Source: Thermothelomyces thermophilus ATCC 42464
Lineage: Eukaryota; Ascomycota; Sordariomycetes; Sordariales; Chaetomiaceae
Length of the DNA: 64,000 nucleotides
Direction of reading: 5' to 3'
Assembly: GCF_000226095.1 (NCBI RefSeq)
Contig: NC_016475.1
Coordinates: 4,216,001-4,280,000, forward strand
Shown: piece after piece, positions 23,534 to 34,730 of the stretch
Position numbering within the stretch: position 1 is the stretch's first letter
Layout: each line of letters begins with the position of its first letter
Translations under genes and position numbers: made by a program
Notes under the pieces: generated by a model
Databases searched by the model: none
The model's input: the letters and a program-made list of their open reading frames with translations, nothing else
What the model was told of the DNA's origin: nothing

Positions 23534-24498
23534 TAATTAGTAGGTTGGTGGGTCTGAGGAATACATGACATCTAGCGTCTGCGGTGGGAGATGGAAGTGA
23601 TGATGCGCAAGGGAAATGGCAAAACGGATGTGGACACGATACGATGCATGTAATTGTTCATGTGACTTTGATTTCATCATTATCACGAGGCGTTATGCCG
23701 GGCGAGCGGGTTTAACAGTCACTTGCCCTGATTGAATGCTGCATTCAACTCGAGGACCCGGGGTTTGGATAATCTCAACTTGAACCTACTGAAGACGAGC
23801 AACATCCGAAGGTCTCGGACGACCTATCGGAATTTGTGTCCATGCGCGATGGGATGGTATGGGACTTTGCTTGGTATCCAATTTCTGCTTGCTAATTATT
23901 CCACAACACGATGCCAACAGTTAATTAGCCCCTGATCAAAACAACCATACATACACTCATGACTAGACATGGAACTCGACACACTCAAAGAGTAGATTCC
24001 AGTCGCAGTTCGTTGGCTTTGCGAATTGCTTGCAACCAACCGTACACCAATGCTTTCCTAAGCGGAAGGGCAAGAGCATGCATGGTTTGAGCGAGTAAGC
24101 AAGGTATCGGGTCTCGGGCCCTCATTTTCAGTATACATAGTAGTCGGACTTGAACCTTGGTCCGGCATTGAACACACCAAGATTGTCAATACCTGAATTA
24201 CCACCCCTCATTCCACCACACAACATCAAGACTTCACATTTCGACACCAGCCAGCAGATGCGTCCCTTACGAAACCTCTACGAAGCTCTCGGTGGGCCTG
24301 CACAGGATAGACGAGCAAGAACAATCCGGAGATTCATCCAAGTTTTATTCCCTCCCTTTTTTTTTCCTTGGTACTTATCGGAGAATCGTATTTCCAACCA
24401 CATCCGCTCTCTGCGCTGTAATATCTCGAGAAAACCCCCAACAATAAGCTGCTAGTAGTAGGGAAATCACACAAACACCGAGAAGAAGAACCACCTTT
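23534..24498. other. Intergenic between convergent genes
   Basis: 3' regions of SHMT (+) and the fusion gene (-). T-rich in places (24358-24367). No gene, tRNA or repeat unit recognised. Confidence 0.5.
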
Positions 24499-26551
24499 TT
24501 ACTCCTCTTTGAGCTGTCCCAATGCCTTGGCCACGGAACTCCTCTCTTTGAAAGCGAGATAATACCGCCTGAGCTTCTCGCCCAGCAACTCCTCGCCGCA
24601 CGCCCTCACCATGTCGTGCAGCGCGGGCCAGAGCGCAAAGTCGGCCGGGGACGGCTGGGCGCCGCCGGCGATGTAGAAGGCGCCGACGCCGGTCCTCCTC
24701 TCCCCGCCACCCGTGCCACTAGCGGCAGCAGCAGCAGCAGCAGCAGCACCCGCCTCCTCCTCCTCGGCCGCCGCCCAGGCCTCCCAGGCCGCCAGCTCCT
24801 CCTTGAGCAGCCGGGCGACGACGGCAACAACGGGCCCCTTCTTGTCTTTTTTGACCTGCTCGGAAGAAGCGCTCGCCCCGGCCCCGGCCCCGGCCCCGCC
24901 CCCGGCCTCGGCCTCGATCTCGGCCTGAGCCTGAGCCTGAGCCAGCGCGGCGCGCCACTTGCGCGGCAGGTCGAGGGCGCGGTGGAGACGCGCGACCCGC
25001 TTGGCGACGCGGGCCGGCAGCATCTGGTCGTACCGGCGGCCGGGGCCGTAGACGGCGTCGAGGTAGGGCAGCACGACGGCGGGACCGCCGCCGACGACCG
25101 TCCGGGCCGGGTCGTTGTCCTCGAACCGGAGCTCGCCCTCGACGCTGCCCTTGGCGCAGCCGACGCCGAGCTCGGCCAGCGCCAGCGCGACCGACAGGTT
25201 TCCCACCGCGGCGGCCGGGGACGACGAGGGCAGGAAGCGCTTGGGCGTGCCCATGTGCAGGACGTCGAACCCGTCGCCGTACCACTCGGTCCAGTCGAAC
25301 CCGGCATCGGCGCCGGCATCGCCCGGGGCGCCGCGGTTGTTCTCGGCGCCAAAGGCCTTGAGCAGGCGGACGGCCTGGTCGGTCTGGCCGTTGACGACGG
25401 GGCGGGCGGCGGGGCGGGTCTTGGCGGTGGCGCCCTGGCCCCAGATGCGGGCGTGGTCGGCGTCGATGAAGGTGCCGATGCGGCGGAAGGTGAGGCTGAT
25501 GCGGGCGCCGCCGAAGGCGCGCTCGGCGTCCGTCTTGTCGCGGTCGGCGCGCCGGTCCTGGCGGATGGCGTGCAGCCAGGCCGCGTTGGTGCGCAGGCCC
25601 ATCCGCAGCAGCGAGTTGTGCGGCAGCGCGGCGCGTTGGGTCTGGCGCCGCTGGGCTTGTTGTTGTTGTTGCGGTGCTGCTGGTCTTGGTGGTGTTGGTG
25701 TTGGTGGTGTTGCTGTTGGTCCTCCTGGCCGCTCTTGCTTCCCTTGCTTCCCTGCTTCTTCTTCTTCTCCCTCTCGTCCTTCTCCTCTTTCTCCTCCTTC
25801 ATTCTCTCCTTCCCTCCTTTCTTCTTCTTCTTTTTTTTTCTTCTTCTTTCTTCCCCCCGCCCGAACGGGCGCGGTGCTGGTCCCCCGGCAGGCGCTTGGT
25901 GCGGAAGACCATGGTGCGCTCGGCGCCCAGGCTGAGGTTGGCGATGAAGCTGCCGGGGACGATATCCAGCGTCTTGTCGCTGTGCTCGCTGATGTAGTCG
26001 TTGCCCGTCCGGTAGTGCTGGATGAGAACGTGGTTGAGCGGGTGGCCCAGGTGTTTCTCCACTTCGGCCTTGATCTGCATTACGGTGGGGGAGAATGGGA
26101 GCAGAGGGGGGGACTCGTCGGCCGGGTGTCGGTAGACGGGCATGCTGCCGTCGTCGGCGACGGCGCCCTGCACGGCGATGCGGCGCGGCACCTCCCCGCC
26201 CATGTGCGACATGCCGGCCCAGCTGACTTCCTCCAGCAGACGGTCAAAGGCGTCGGCCGCGAGGGCGGGGGGGAGGACGTTGGTGATGACATGCGTGTCG
26301 CCCTCACACAGAGGTTCGCCACATTGAGGGGTCAGCTGTCGCTCAGCCATGCTGTCCTGCGATGTCGGTTCCGGCGGCACGGGAATGCGCGATGGAGCGG
26401 CGGAACGGACCTCGGATTTCGGCTCCGCTGGTTCTCGAGCGGATGACTCGTCTGCGATGGCGGGATCTGACGGCGGGGGGGACGTCGTCGTCGTTGTCGT
26501 CGTGGTCGTCGTCGTGGTCGCCGTTGTCGTCGTCGCCGTCGGCTCTTGTTG

Positions 26552-26582
<31 letters not shown>

Positions 26583-27976
26583 TGCGACTGCGCTCGTCGG
26601 ACAGGCAGCTGCTCGACCCGAGTTATGACCCTGGGTTGTTCAGCTTGTGTGCTCTCGGTCCCGGGGGGGAGGACCGGACCTTTTGAGCTCTGCAACTCGC
26701 TCCGCTTCGCCTTGGGAGGGTGCTCAGTTCTTTGCCTTTCTTCGACCTTCTTCTTCTCCGGGCTGCGACGTGACTCATGGTCTGACGAAGACGACGAGTG
26801 GGATGACGAGGATGGGGATGGGGACGAAGAGGCTGGTGGCCGGGGTGGTGGTTTTGGTGACGAGGATGAGGGTGATGATTGGTCAGACTCGGCACCAGGA
26901 TGACCCGTGTCCTTTTCTTCTTCTTCCTTTTCTTCTTCCTTTTCTTCTTCTTCCTCTTTCTCTTCCTCTTCCTCTTCTTCTTCTTCTTGCAGGGGCCGTT
27001 TTCTTTCCCCTTTGCGGCTACCGTGCGTCGAGGACCCGCGGCGGGGTTTGTCCGGCGCCGCGTGCGGCGAAGCAGGCTTGGCCTCGGGAACGGGTGGGGA
27101 GGATGATGCGGGGGGCGGATTCTCCCGGGATCCACCGTCGAGATCGAGCGAGATCTTGGAAATGGACGGAGAGAGACCCGTGGACAGGCTCGGGGCGGCG
27201 GCGGGGGCGGGAGGTCGCAGCTGTTCGACAAGACTGTCGAAGCTGATGGCCTGGCAACCGGCCAAGCGGTCGAGCTGGCGGACGGCGTTGAGGTGGCGCA
27301 CCATGCTCCGGTAGCCGCAGCAGTCCTCGACCAGCGTGACTTCGTAGCCGTGCTGGCCCGCGCCCAGGGCCGTCGCGTAGATGCTGATGTTGGTCAGCGC
27401 GCCGCATATGTACATCTGGGTCACGAAGCGTCCCCGGAGCATCTGCACCAGCTGCTGCTGCCCCGACGCGAAGGCGCTGTAGTGCGTCTTGGTGAACACG
27501 ATATCCCGGCCGGCCACCACGGCCGCCTTCACCTGAGGGGCGAACTCGGCCCCCTCGGTGCCCTTTCGCACGCACGGCTTCTTGTCCTTGGCGGTACCGA
27601 CGCTGAGGAAGGCCTCCTCGTCCTTCTCCATGGCCGCCGTCTCGTGCGTGGCCGACGTCGGTTGGCGTCCACGCGCACGCGCCGATGCCGCCTTGTTCTC
27701 GCGGATCATGACGTCCGCGGTGATGATCGGGGGGCAGTCGCCCACCAGAGCGCAGTTGCGCTCGAACTCGGTGCGCACCCAGATGACATCGCCGGCGCCC
27801 GAGTCGCGGAAAGCCTTGGCCAGCTCCAAGATGCGCTCGACATAACCCCCGGGGTCCCCTGTATACAGCGCCCCGTCCGGAGACACAAAGTCATTCTGCA
27901 GGTCCAATATCATGAGCGCCTTCCGGGTCGGCACCATGGGGATCGCCGACGGGTTGATGGTGAAAGGCAACGACAT
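24499..27976 (-). CDS. Isochorismatase-like / AlkB-type 2OG-Fe(II) dioxygenase fusion with C-terminal extension; frame break in linker
   Basis: Two open frames form one apparent gene: 25799-27976 (N-terminal 725 aa) and the adjoining frame down to 24499. The N-terminal about 250 aa are isochorismatase-like: Asp25 in DLQNDFV, Lys163 in FTKTHYSAF, but Ser about 198 in CGALTNISIYAT where the family has its nucleophile Cys. Next come about 290 aa of low complexity with poly-Glu, poly-Gln and poly-Thr. An AlkB-like domain follows (from about 560): HYRTGNDYISEHSD gives the metal His/Asp (about 665/667), and the next frame supplies WLHAIRQ and RISLTFRRIGTF, the distal His and 2OG-binding Arg. The C-terminal about 250 aa (LPYLDAVYG, DFALWPALHDMV) vaguely resemble a GST fold. 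The frame changes in a low-complexity linker in the middle of the AlkB fold, at or near a run of nine A (plus-strand T 25831-25839). This may be a sequence error, an unusual intron or a real lesion. A nucleic-acid demethylase role is inferred from family only. Confidence 0.75.
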
Positions 27977-28150
27977 GGTCGACAGCTAGCCCCCCACTGG
28001 CGGCCGTCCGGCATTCAAGGTGTCTCGAGGCGGCCTGCGATCTGTCAGCGCTGAGACTCTGCCGTGGCCTTTTTTTTTCTTTTCTTTTTTTTTTTTGGGG
28101 GGGGAGAACTGACTTGCGGAGAAAAGGGGGGGGGGGGGGGGGAACAACAA
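27977..28150 (-). promoter_or_regulatory. Promoter-proximal homopolymer stack of the fusion gene
   Basis: About 90-170 bases upstream of the fusion gene start lie T runs (28070-28078, 28085-28096) joined to G8 (28097-28104), then a run of 17 G (28126-28142). On the gene's strand these are C and A runs. Such tracts can form quadruplex or triplex DNA and are prone to length errors in sequencing. Function is not shown. Confidence 0.5.
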
Positions 28151-31100
28151 CAGCCCAACAGCCCAAGCTCTCCACACATACGGCAGATTCAACACACACC
28201 GGCCCCCGGGTCCTGCCTTCTGCCCATTCCGGTGTCACAACTTCGACAAGTGCACAATTCCCCGCGAGTGGCGGTGCGGGCGCGACGTTTTAGTATCTGC
28301 TCGTTGTCCGGGTTGAGCTATATAAATTCCGGGAAATTAGAAAGGCAGATAGAGAGTGTGTGGATATCGAGAGTGAGAGGGAGAGAGATAGAGAATAAAA
28401 AAAAAAGTGTGTGTGTTGTTGGCGGCAGAGGGCCAGAGAATGTCGTGTGCAAGACGGTATGTAAGTTAGTTACCCGGATGAATGGCCGTGGCTCCGGGGC
28501 TGTTCGGCACGATGATGCTGGTAATGACACAGCCGACACAGCCAAGCTGAAGACAGCGCCCGAGAGCCGCTGCTTTGTATCGGGCGGGAATCGGTCTGAC
28601 ACCTAATTGTATGTAGTGTAGTCCGTATGCGAGTCGGTTATGCACGGGGTGCTGTATGTATGTACCGTACCTAGACACGTTGTCCAGTATATGCATACAT
28701 CCGTGAATGGAAAGTCGGCGACTCTTGACTCTTGGGGTCTGCGGCGACAGTAGAGGTCGGATTCGAGCAATACTGCATAAGTCAGCTTCGTGGCTCGCCG
28801 AGTCGCCGTCCCCAAGGGCCCAAACCGGGACAAGAAAACAAAAGACTCCCCGTACAAGACACGACCACGCCGTCCCGTTGAGCACCGCGCAGTCTCATGG
28901 TTACATGTACATACTTATAAGTTAGAGTGTCCTTGCATCCCCCCCCCCCGGGAAGGGGGCCAGCCAGAGAGGGATTTAATCCGTGGTGGCGCCTCCCCCC
29001 GGAACCAGGGCCGGAGCAGGGGTAGCGGAACGGTGACGGGAAATGGTGGGGCCGTTGGTCGTTGGTCAGTTGAACCCATCCACTACGAGGTACAGAATAC
29101 ACTACACTACGGACGTACTTGCAGTAGGTATGTAGTTACTTCGTAGTGTACTGTATGTAAATGCAGCATGTCGCGCCAGCACGCCCGTAACGGAAGCCGG
29201 GGAGGGGGTCGGGTTGTCATGCCCTGCAAGGACCGTTGCAAACAGGCCTGTGTGCCGACCCCCCTTCCCCCCTCGGGGCAGGGCGCAACCATGTCGTAAA
29301 AGATGCCGCCGCAGTCGCTGCATTATCAGTGTAGTTATGTAATCCGTACTCGGTATGTTAGTACATTTAGCACATACAATGCACTCGGTTAATGTAAAGG
29401 GAGGGAGGGAGATGGCCGTTTGCAAGAGCAATTTGCTATCGGCAACCAATGCGTGTACTGCGTAGATTGTTGTATAGTTAGACGGAATAACCGCTGCAGT
29501 AGTAGTGTAGGTATGTATGTATGTATGTAAATATGTACGTACGTACATACATATTTCTTTCTACACGCTATGTGTGCGCGCAGCCCTATGTTGTATGTCC
29601 CGCACACTCGTCGTGGCGTTCCTGGCGCTGCGTAATTTTGGGTCACACAGGCGATTCTCGTCGAGTCCAGACCAAACCTACCGCTGACTGAGTGCGGGTC
29701 CGCGTCCGTAAAAGGCGTTCCCTCCCGAGTCTTGATATGGCCCCGTCTCTCTCCTCTCCGGACAGCGTTGCAGCGGGGCCCTTGTTGGTTGGCCGCAAAT
29801 CTGCAATGAACGGTGAGGGAAACGCTCCTGCATGTCTCAGTGAGGTCGCCGACCGTCTCACGGCCAGTGTTCCGTAGTGTGTACGGAGTACCGCGTAGTG
29901 TACCCCGTATTTCGTAAGGATTCGTAAATGTACCGACGGGTTACTCCGTAATATAGTGTCGTGTATCGATTAAGGAGTTCGCCGTGGGTATCTTTCGTCA
30001 GCAAGCCCCATGGAGTTTCAACGGGAGGCTGCGACAGTCTGTGCACCGCGCGCACGCCGCCGAGCAACGTCTGTCCTCTCCGTCAAACATCCCGTGTCGA
30101 ACTTGGCACATGGTTTGGGGGTGGATATGGCCGGCTGAAGATTCGCCCGTCCGCGGCACAGCACGGAATCCCGCGTGGAATCATGGAAGGCCAGGTCGGG
30201 AGAAGAAGCCAATTCTTCTTCATTACCTAGTAGTATTGTCGTGCTGTAGTGCAGCGCTGTCGAGGTCGGGTCGGGCAGAGGCGAGTCGGGCCCGAGCTAC
30301 TAGTAGTAGCTCCGTACAGTACAAGTAATTGGCCCGGGGAGGATGAACCCATGGATACCTGGGTGTTTGACGGGTTAACTACTGTGTAGGCTTGAACCTT
30401 GGAAGGAAATGGAAGGGGAGCAGCCCACTGACTCGTGCCTTCCCTGGCTCCATCGCACGCAAATGCCTGTATGAGACCCACTTAAAAGTTAACGGTTTTC
30501 TTCGCACAATCACAGCGTGGCCCGAATTAGGGTACTGTGAAGGGAAACTATGGCATCTGCGTTGTGATGGTCTCGAATTCAAACCAGGCATTTCGACAAA
30601 ATCACCCGTTATTCCAACAAAGATTGGGCCGTCAGTCTTGCTCGCCGCTCTCAGCCGCCGTCCGTCTCAGCTGGGGCGATGAGCTGACGCACCCCTTTTG
30701 CACTGGGAATGGCAACCTCCAGTTACACGAAGGTTCCACGTTGGCAAATTCCTCGTGTACGGTAAGGCGCTGATGATATGTACATAGATGCAGTGTATGT
30801 ATGTAGTGTACTGTGTATAGCTTACACGTAGTGCGGCACTACGGAGTAATCCGTATATCATAGGCGAATGCAGGGTTCTCTGGTCGGGAAGTGGTATGGC
30901 CCGTGGCTTTTCCCCCCGCAAATCTCCGTCTCCGGATGGCGCTAACGCGAGGGGAACCAGCGACCTAGCGTAGCTCACCCACCAAGAACTGACCAACCAC
31001 ACACCGCCGGAGCTGGCTCCTGGCCGCCCGCCAACCAACGATATTGCGTAAAATAAAGGCCCCGGAGAAGGCAAGCAGTCCTATCCATCACTTCTAGGAT

Positions 31101-32548
31101 GCACTGCCTGACCTGCGTGTGAAAACCACACCATTCCGATGGTAGGTGTCTCTGAGGTGTGGATGGTCACAACCGTCGACCACAAAGGGAAAATTGTCCG
31201 CTTCTAGAAGCCTTTGGCAAGAGGAATGGAAGCATCTGCAGTGAGACGCCCGTTGGCGGCATGAGGTGTGTTGCCCTCCCACGCCGTGCCAGAGCCAAAG
31301 TTTTTAGCGCCCGCTGTGCAGGGCCACCCTGCAACCCATTTGTGCCCAATCGCTCGACCCGGCCCGCCTCCAACACGAAAGCCAATGTGGGAAGGAATGA
31401 ACCCTCGACAATACAGGGCATCCTTCGCCGCAGCACACAGACATCCATGGATATCCTGCACGCGTCCGTCCGTCTAGTGCTACACCCTGCAGCAATCATC
31501 CCGTTCGATCTTCATTTGAAAGCAACGTGATTTGATATGTCTACGGAGTAGCTAAACCATCTGTGTCCTTGCCCCGCTCTCCGGAGAGCGAGAGTGGGAG
31601 TCCCGTCAGCAAGCGGCTGAGCAGGGAGGGAGGAAGGGCAGACGAGCTGCAACGTCGTCGCACGAAGCGCATAAAGGCATCCACATCTACAGTATCCGAG
31701 AGAGACCACATGACACGAAAACCACGGCAAACACCCCGCGGCAGCAGCCGACTGCGCATACCCTCTGCATTTGTGTGCGGCGCAGAGGTGTCTGTGCACA
31801 CACTACAGTACACTACATGCATACACTAGTTACACGCCGCAGAGCCAGGGTATTGCTGACGCCCCTATGTAGAATCGTGAGCACGTTGCGGCACAGCAAC
31901 TGCCATGAGCAGCGGGGCAAGGGGGAGGGCTTCAGCCCCCTCCCCGAAAAAGCAAGATGGTCCGACACCGAACGATCCTTATGGCGCCGAGCTCCACGTT
32001 GTATGGAACTGACTGTGTGCTTCCTTGCCCTGTCCGTTCACATGTACAGATTATATCGCGTGATTCTACATATGGATCGGCCTCTAATCAAGAAGTTCCT
32101 CAGCCGCTTTCTTCCTTCTGCTACGCATGGATGTACGTAAGGTGCTCAGTTTGCACAACACATGCAAAATGTGAAAGATCTATTACGGAGTAGTATCTCG
32201 GAATGAGCAGGGCGAACACGGTCAACGCCGACCGCAGTTCGACCGCAGTTACCGAGTTGATTACCTTGGTTGCCCTGTTCGGTCGCCCACACAAACGAGC
32301 ATCTCAACTGGACAAAAGATGTTGTCGACCGTTCCCACCGGGCCCTCAAATTAGGGGAGAGTGGTCACACCAATTGCAGTCCCCACCAACAACCAAGGGG
32401 CACCGAATTGTTGCTCCAATCTCCCGTTCTCCTCCCCTCTGTCATCAGGAGTCAGTAAAACAGAGGCAGCTTCAGCCACACCTCGTCTCCCCCTTCCCGC
32501 GCCCGCTGTGTCTCTCACCATCACCACTGCCGCCCTCCAACACCTCCC
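28151..32548. other. 4.4-kb gene-free stretch with microsatellites and TACGGAGTA motifs
   Basis: No reading frame here has a family pattern or a convincing exon structure. Visible structure: many GTA/TAC-rich patches, a (TATG)n-like microsatellite at 29511-29556, a C10 run near 28940, and repeated TACGGAGTA/TACTCCGTA motifs at 29882, 29942, 30840, 31542 and 32184. A TATA-like CTATATAAA lies near 28317 with no evident gene after it. A non-coding transcript is possible but unsupported. Confidence 0.5.
29511..29556. repeat. TATG / TACG microsatellite
   Basis: Four or more GTAT units run into TACGTACGTACATACATAT, an imperfect palindromic tetranucleotide tract. Confidence 0.85.
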
Positions 32549-32817
32549 TTAGACAGGTCCGACATCCGGAATGCGCATCATGCCCCTCCAGCCCATCAAT
32601 CCCTCCAGTACCTCGACCACCTCTTCAAACCCGGGCCTTTCCCGAGTCCCGGCCGCCACGCACCGATCCCGGAGCTCTTTCAGGCCCTTCTCCGCCTCCG
32701 CCTGCCCCTCCTTGTCGTCGTCACCGCCGCCGCCCGCCGGTTGAACAAGCCCGAGGACAAAGTCCACCAGCCGCCCGAACGCGAGGACCTCTACCTTCTC
32801 CAACAGGTCATCCGACC

Positions 32818-32849
<32 letters not shown>

Positions 32850-34165
32850 TCCCGCGCTTGGGCGTGGGCGTGGGCGTGGGCGGGAACGGGCGCCGGGCCC
32901 GCGGAGCTGCCACGTCCGCCGCCCCGTCCGTAGAGCGTCGCCGCCCGGAAGTGCGTGAGCAGCGCGTGCGCGTCCGCCGCGCTGGCGAGCACGTTCTCCG
33001 GCCGCAGCGAGCCGTGCGCGATGCCCCGCGCGTGCAGGTGCGAGAGACAGCTGGCCAGGCCAACTAGCATCTGGAGAGCCGTTTTGGCGTTTAGTGGTAC
33101 GGCGGCGGCGACATCGTCGTCAGTAGTAGTAGTAGGAGGAGTAGTAGTAGTAGTGGTGGTGGTGGTGGTGGTGGTAGTGGTGGTAGTGAGGGTGCTCAGC
33201 GGGACGTAAGAGTCGAAGAGGAGCTGCGTTACGATGCCGCCTTGTAGAGCGCCTCTTTCCTCCGTCTCCGTCTCCGTCTCCTCTCCTCGGGCAGCGCCGG
33301 CGACATCTTCGTCTGGGTGGCCGTGAATTTGTCCCAGGATCGTTACCAGGCTCTCGTGGGCTCCCGCGGCGAGGCAGGCGGACATCTCGTCTGCGGCCGA
33401 GCCGTCGTCGCCCGCGTCGGTGCTGTGGCTGGCGGGCGGGTCGCGGAAGAGCTTGATGGCCACGTCCTCGGCAAAGTGCGGTGACTGGTGCCAAAGCCCC
33501 CGAGAGGTGTTGGCGCCGAGGGGCTGCTGAACCTCGAGCTCTGCCCAGGAGATGCTTGCCACCCCGCGCGGGGCATGGATCCCGTTTGTGGTTGGCGATG
33601 CGCAGGGGTTGCTAGCAAAGGACAGAAATGCTAGCTCGGGGAGCGTGTAGAGCCAGGAAGGGAGGCTCGAAAGCCTGTTGGAGCTGAGACGAAGGGTGCT
33701 TAGCCTTTTACAGTTGGCCATCTCGGCGGGCAGGTCCCGTAGCTCGTTGCCAGTGAGAATGCACTGCTCCAGGCTATCGCAGCGGCCGATACTAGACGGG
33801 ACGGAAGGGAGACGGTTGCCTGTGAGGATGAGACAGCGTAGACGTGGCGGGAAGGCATCTTCGGGGATTTCTTCCATCCCGTTATTGCGGAAAGCAACGG
33901 TCTCGAGGTTGGCACACGACGCTAGTTCTCTAGGAAATACCTTGAATGTGCAGTTAGAGAATAGGGCGGTCTTCAGGTTTGGGAGAGCCGAACCCAAATT
34001 TGCCGGGAGCGATGAGAGGCCGGTCCCTGAGAGATCCAGCTGCTCGAGCGTATCTCCGAGCTCGAGTATTTCTTCTGGGAACGCAGGTAGAGGACATGCC
34101 AGCCTAAGCCGGGTGAGCCCGGCGCCCCTGTAGCCGCCGCTCTTGAGAGTCTCGAGGTCGTGCAT
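32549..34165 (-). CDS. Leucine-rich repeat protein with a degenerate protein-kinase domain
   Basis: A single exon of 538 aa. Residues about 15-190 hold 6-7 leucine-rich repeats of the LxxLxLxxNxLxxLP type (for example LEQLDLSGTGLSSLP, LSTLRLSSNRLSSLPSWL). A kinase-like region follows: the beta-3 lysine in VAIKLF (about 238), a poly-Thr insert (about 327-343), helix E with LSHLHARGIAHGSL, then HGSLRPENVL (about 385-394) in place of HRDLKPEN, so Ser stands at the catalytic Asp. LLTHFRAATLYG replaces the DFG segment. It ends with a typical C-lobe tail (RDRCVAAGTRERPGFEEVVEVL). It is therefore probably a pseudokinase and may act as a scaffold. The insert after LYG is rich in Ala, His, Gln and Glu. 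No signal peptide or TM is seen, so it is not a plant-like receptor kinase. A TATATAAG lies directly before the ATG, too close to be its promoter. It is divergent from TAF8 (565 nt). Confidence 0.85.
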
Positions 34166-34730
34166 CTTATATACTCTTTGTTGAAAGTCTTCCCCGTATT
34201 CTTCTTTAGGGCTGTTTTATCGACAGACCTGAAAGTGAGTTTACACTCGCTGAGACGAAGGTGGTGTAAAAAAAGGCTGAGCGGGTCTCGACCTTTTCCT
34301 CTCAGTTTCAGTGCTCCACATCGGCTTTCCGCGCTCACTTGATATTCATCAATCTACGGAGTACCATTCGTGAGAAGGAAATAGTTCGAGTTCATAGGCA
34401 TAAAAAAAACAAGTTATATTCATCACTACCTACCCTTCAATGCTATCGAGATCATCAGCTTTCGAGCTATGAGAAGGAAACGATAATGGAAACAGCTGCC
34501 GAAAAAATTGTGGAGAACATCCTGTTCGCTGCGGCTGGTTCCTAGCACTGGTCCGTGCTTCTGCCTGCGTCAACGCCGCGGTACCCAGCTCTTTCCGCGA
34601 ACCGCGCATCACAGCTTATCGTCAACTCGGTTCCATCCATCCATCCATCCATCCATCATCTCCCAACGCGCGCACTTTCTCGAGACACCGGGTTTAGGCG
34701 TGTTGAAAGAGAGCGCTTTTGGCTGCATCG
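34166..34730. promoter_or_regulatory. Divergent intergenic region, LRR-pseudokinase / TAF8
   Basis: 565 bases between two start codons. It contains a TACGGAGTA motif (34355-34363) and a (CCAT)6 microsatellite at 34633-34656, about 75 bases before the TAF8 start. Confidence 0.5.

Noticed and set aside
24141-24170. tRNA-like T-arm (ACTTGAACCTTGGTCC)
   Set aside because: No matching acceptor, D or anticodon arms on either strand within 80 bases.
24616-26446. Long plus-strand frames (439 and 443 aa) opposite the fusion gene
   Set aside because: Low-complexity shadows of the Ala/Glu-rich minus-strand gene; the minus strand carries the recognisable motifs.
28064-28606. Plus-strand frame of 180 aa after a T/G-rich tract
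   Set aside because: The beginning is a homopolymer-encoded Phe/Gly run, the rest has no pattern, and it overlaps frames on the other strand.
34719-34730. TAF8 start at a TTG codon four residues upstream
   Set aside because: The first in-frame ATG (34731) gives a normal start; a non-ATG start is not needed.
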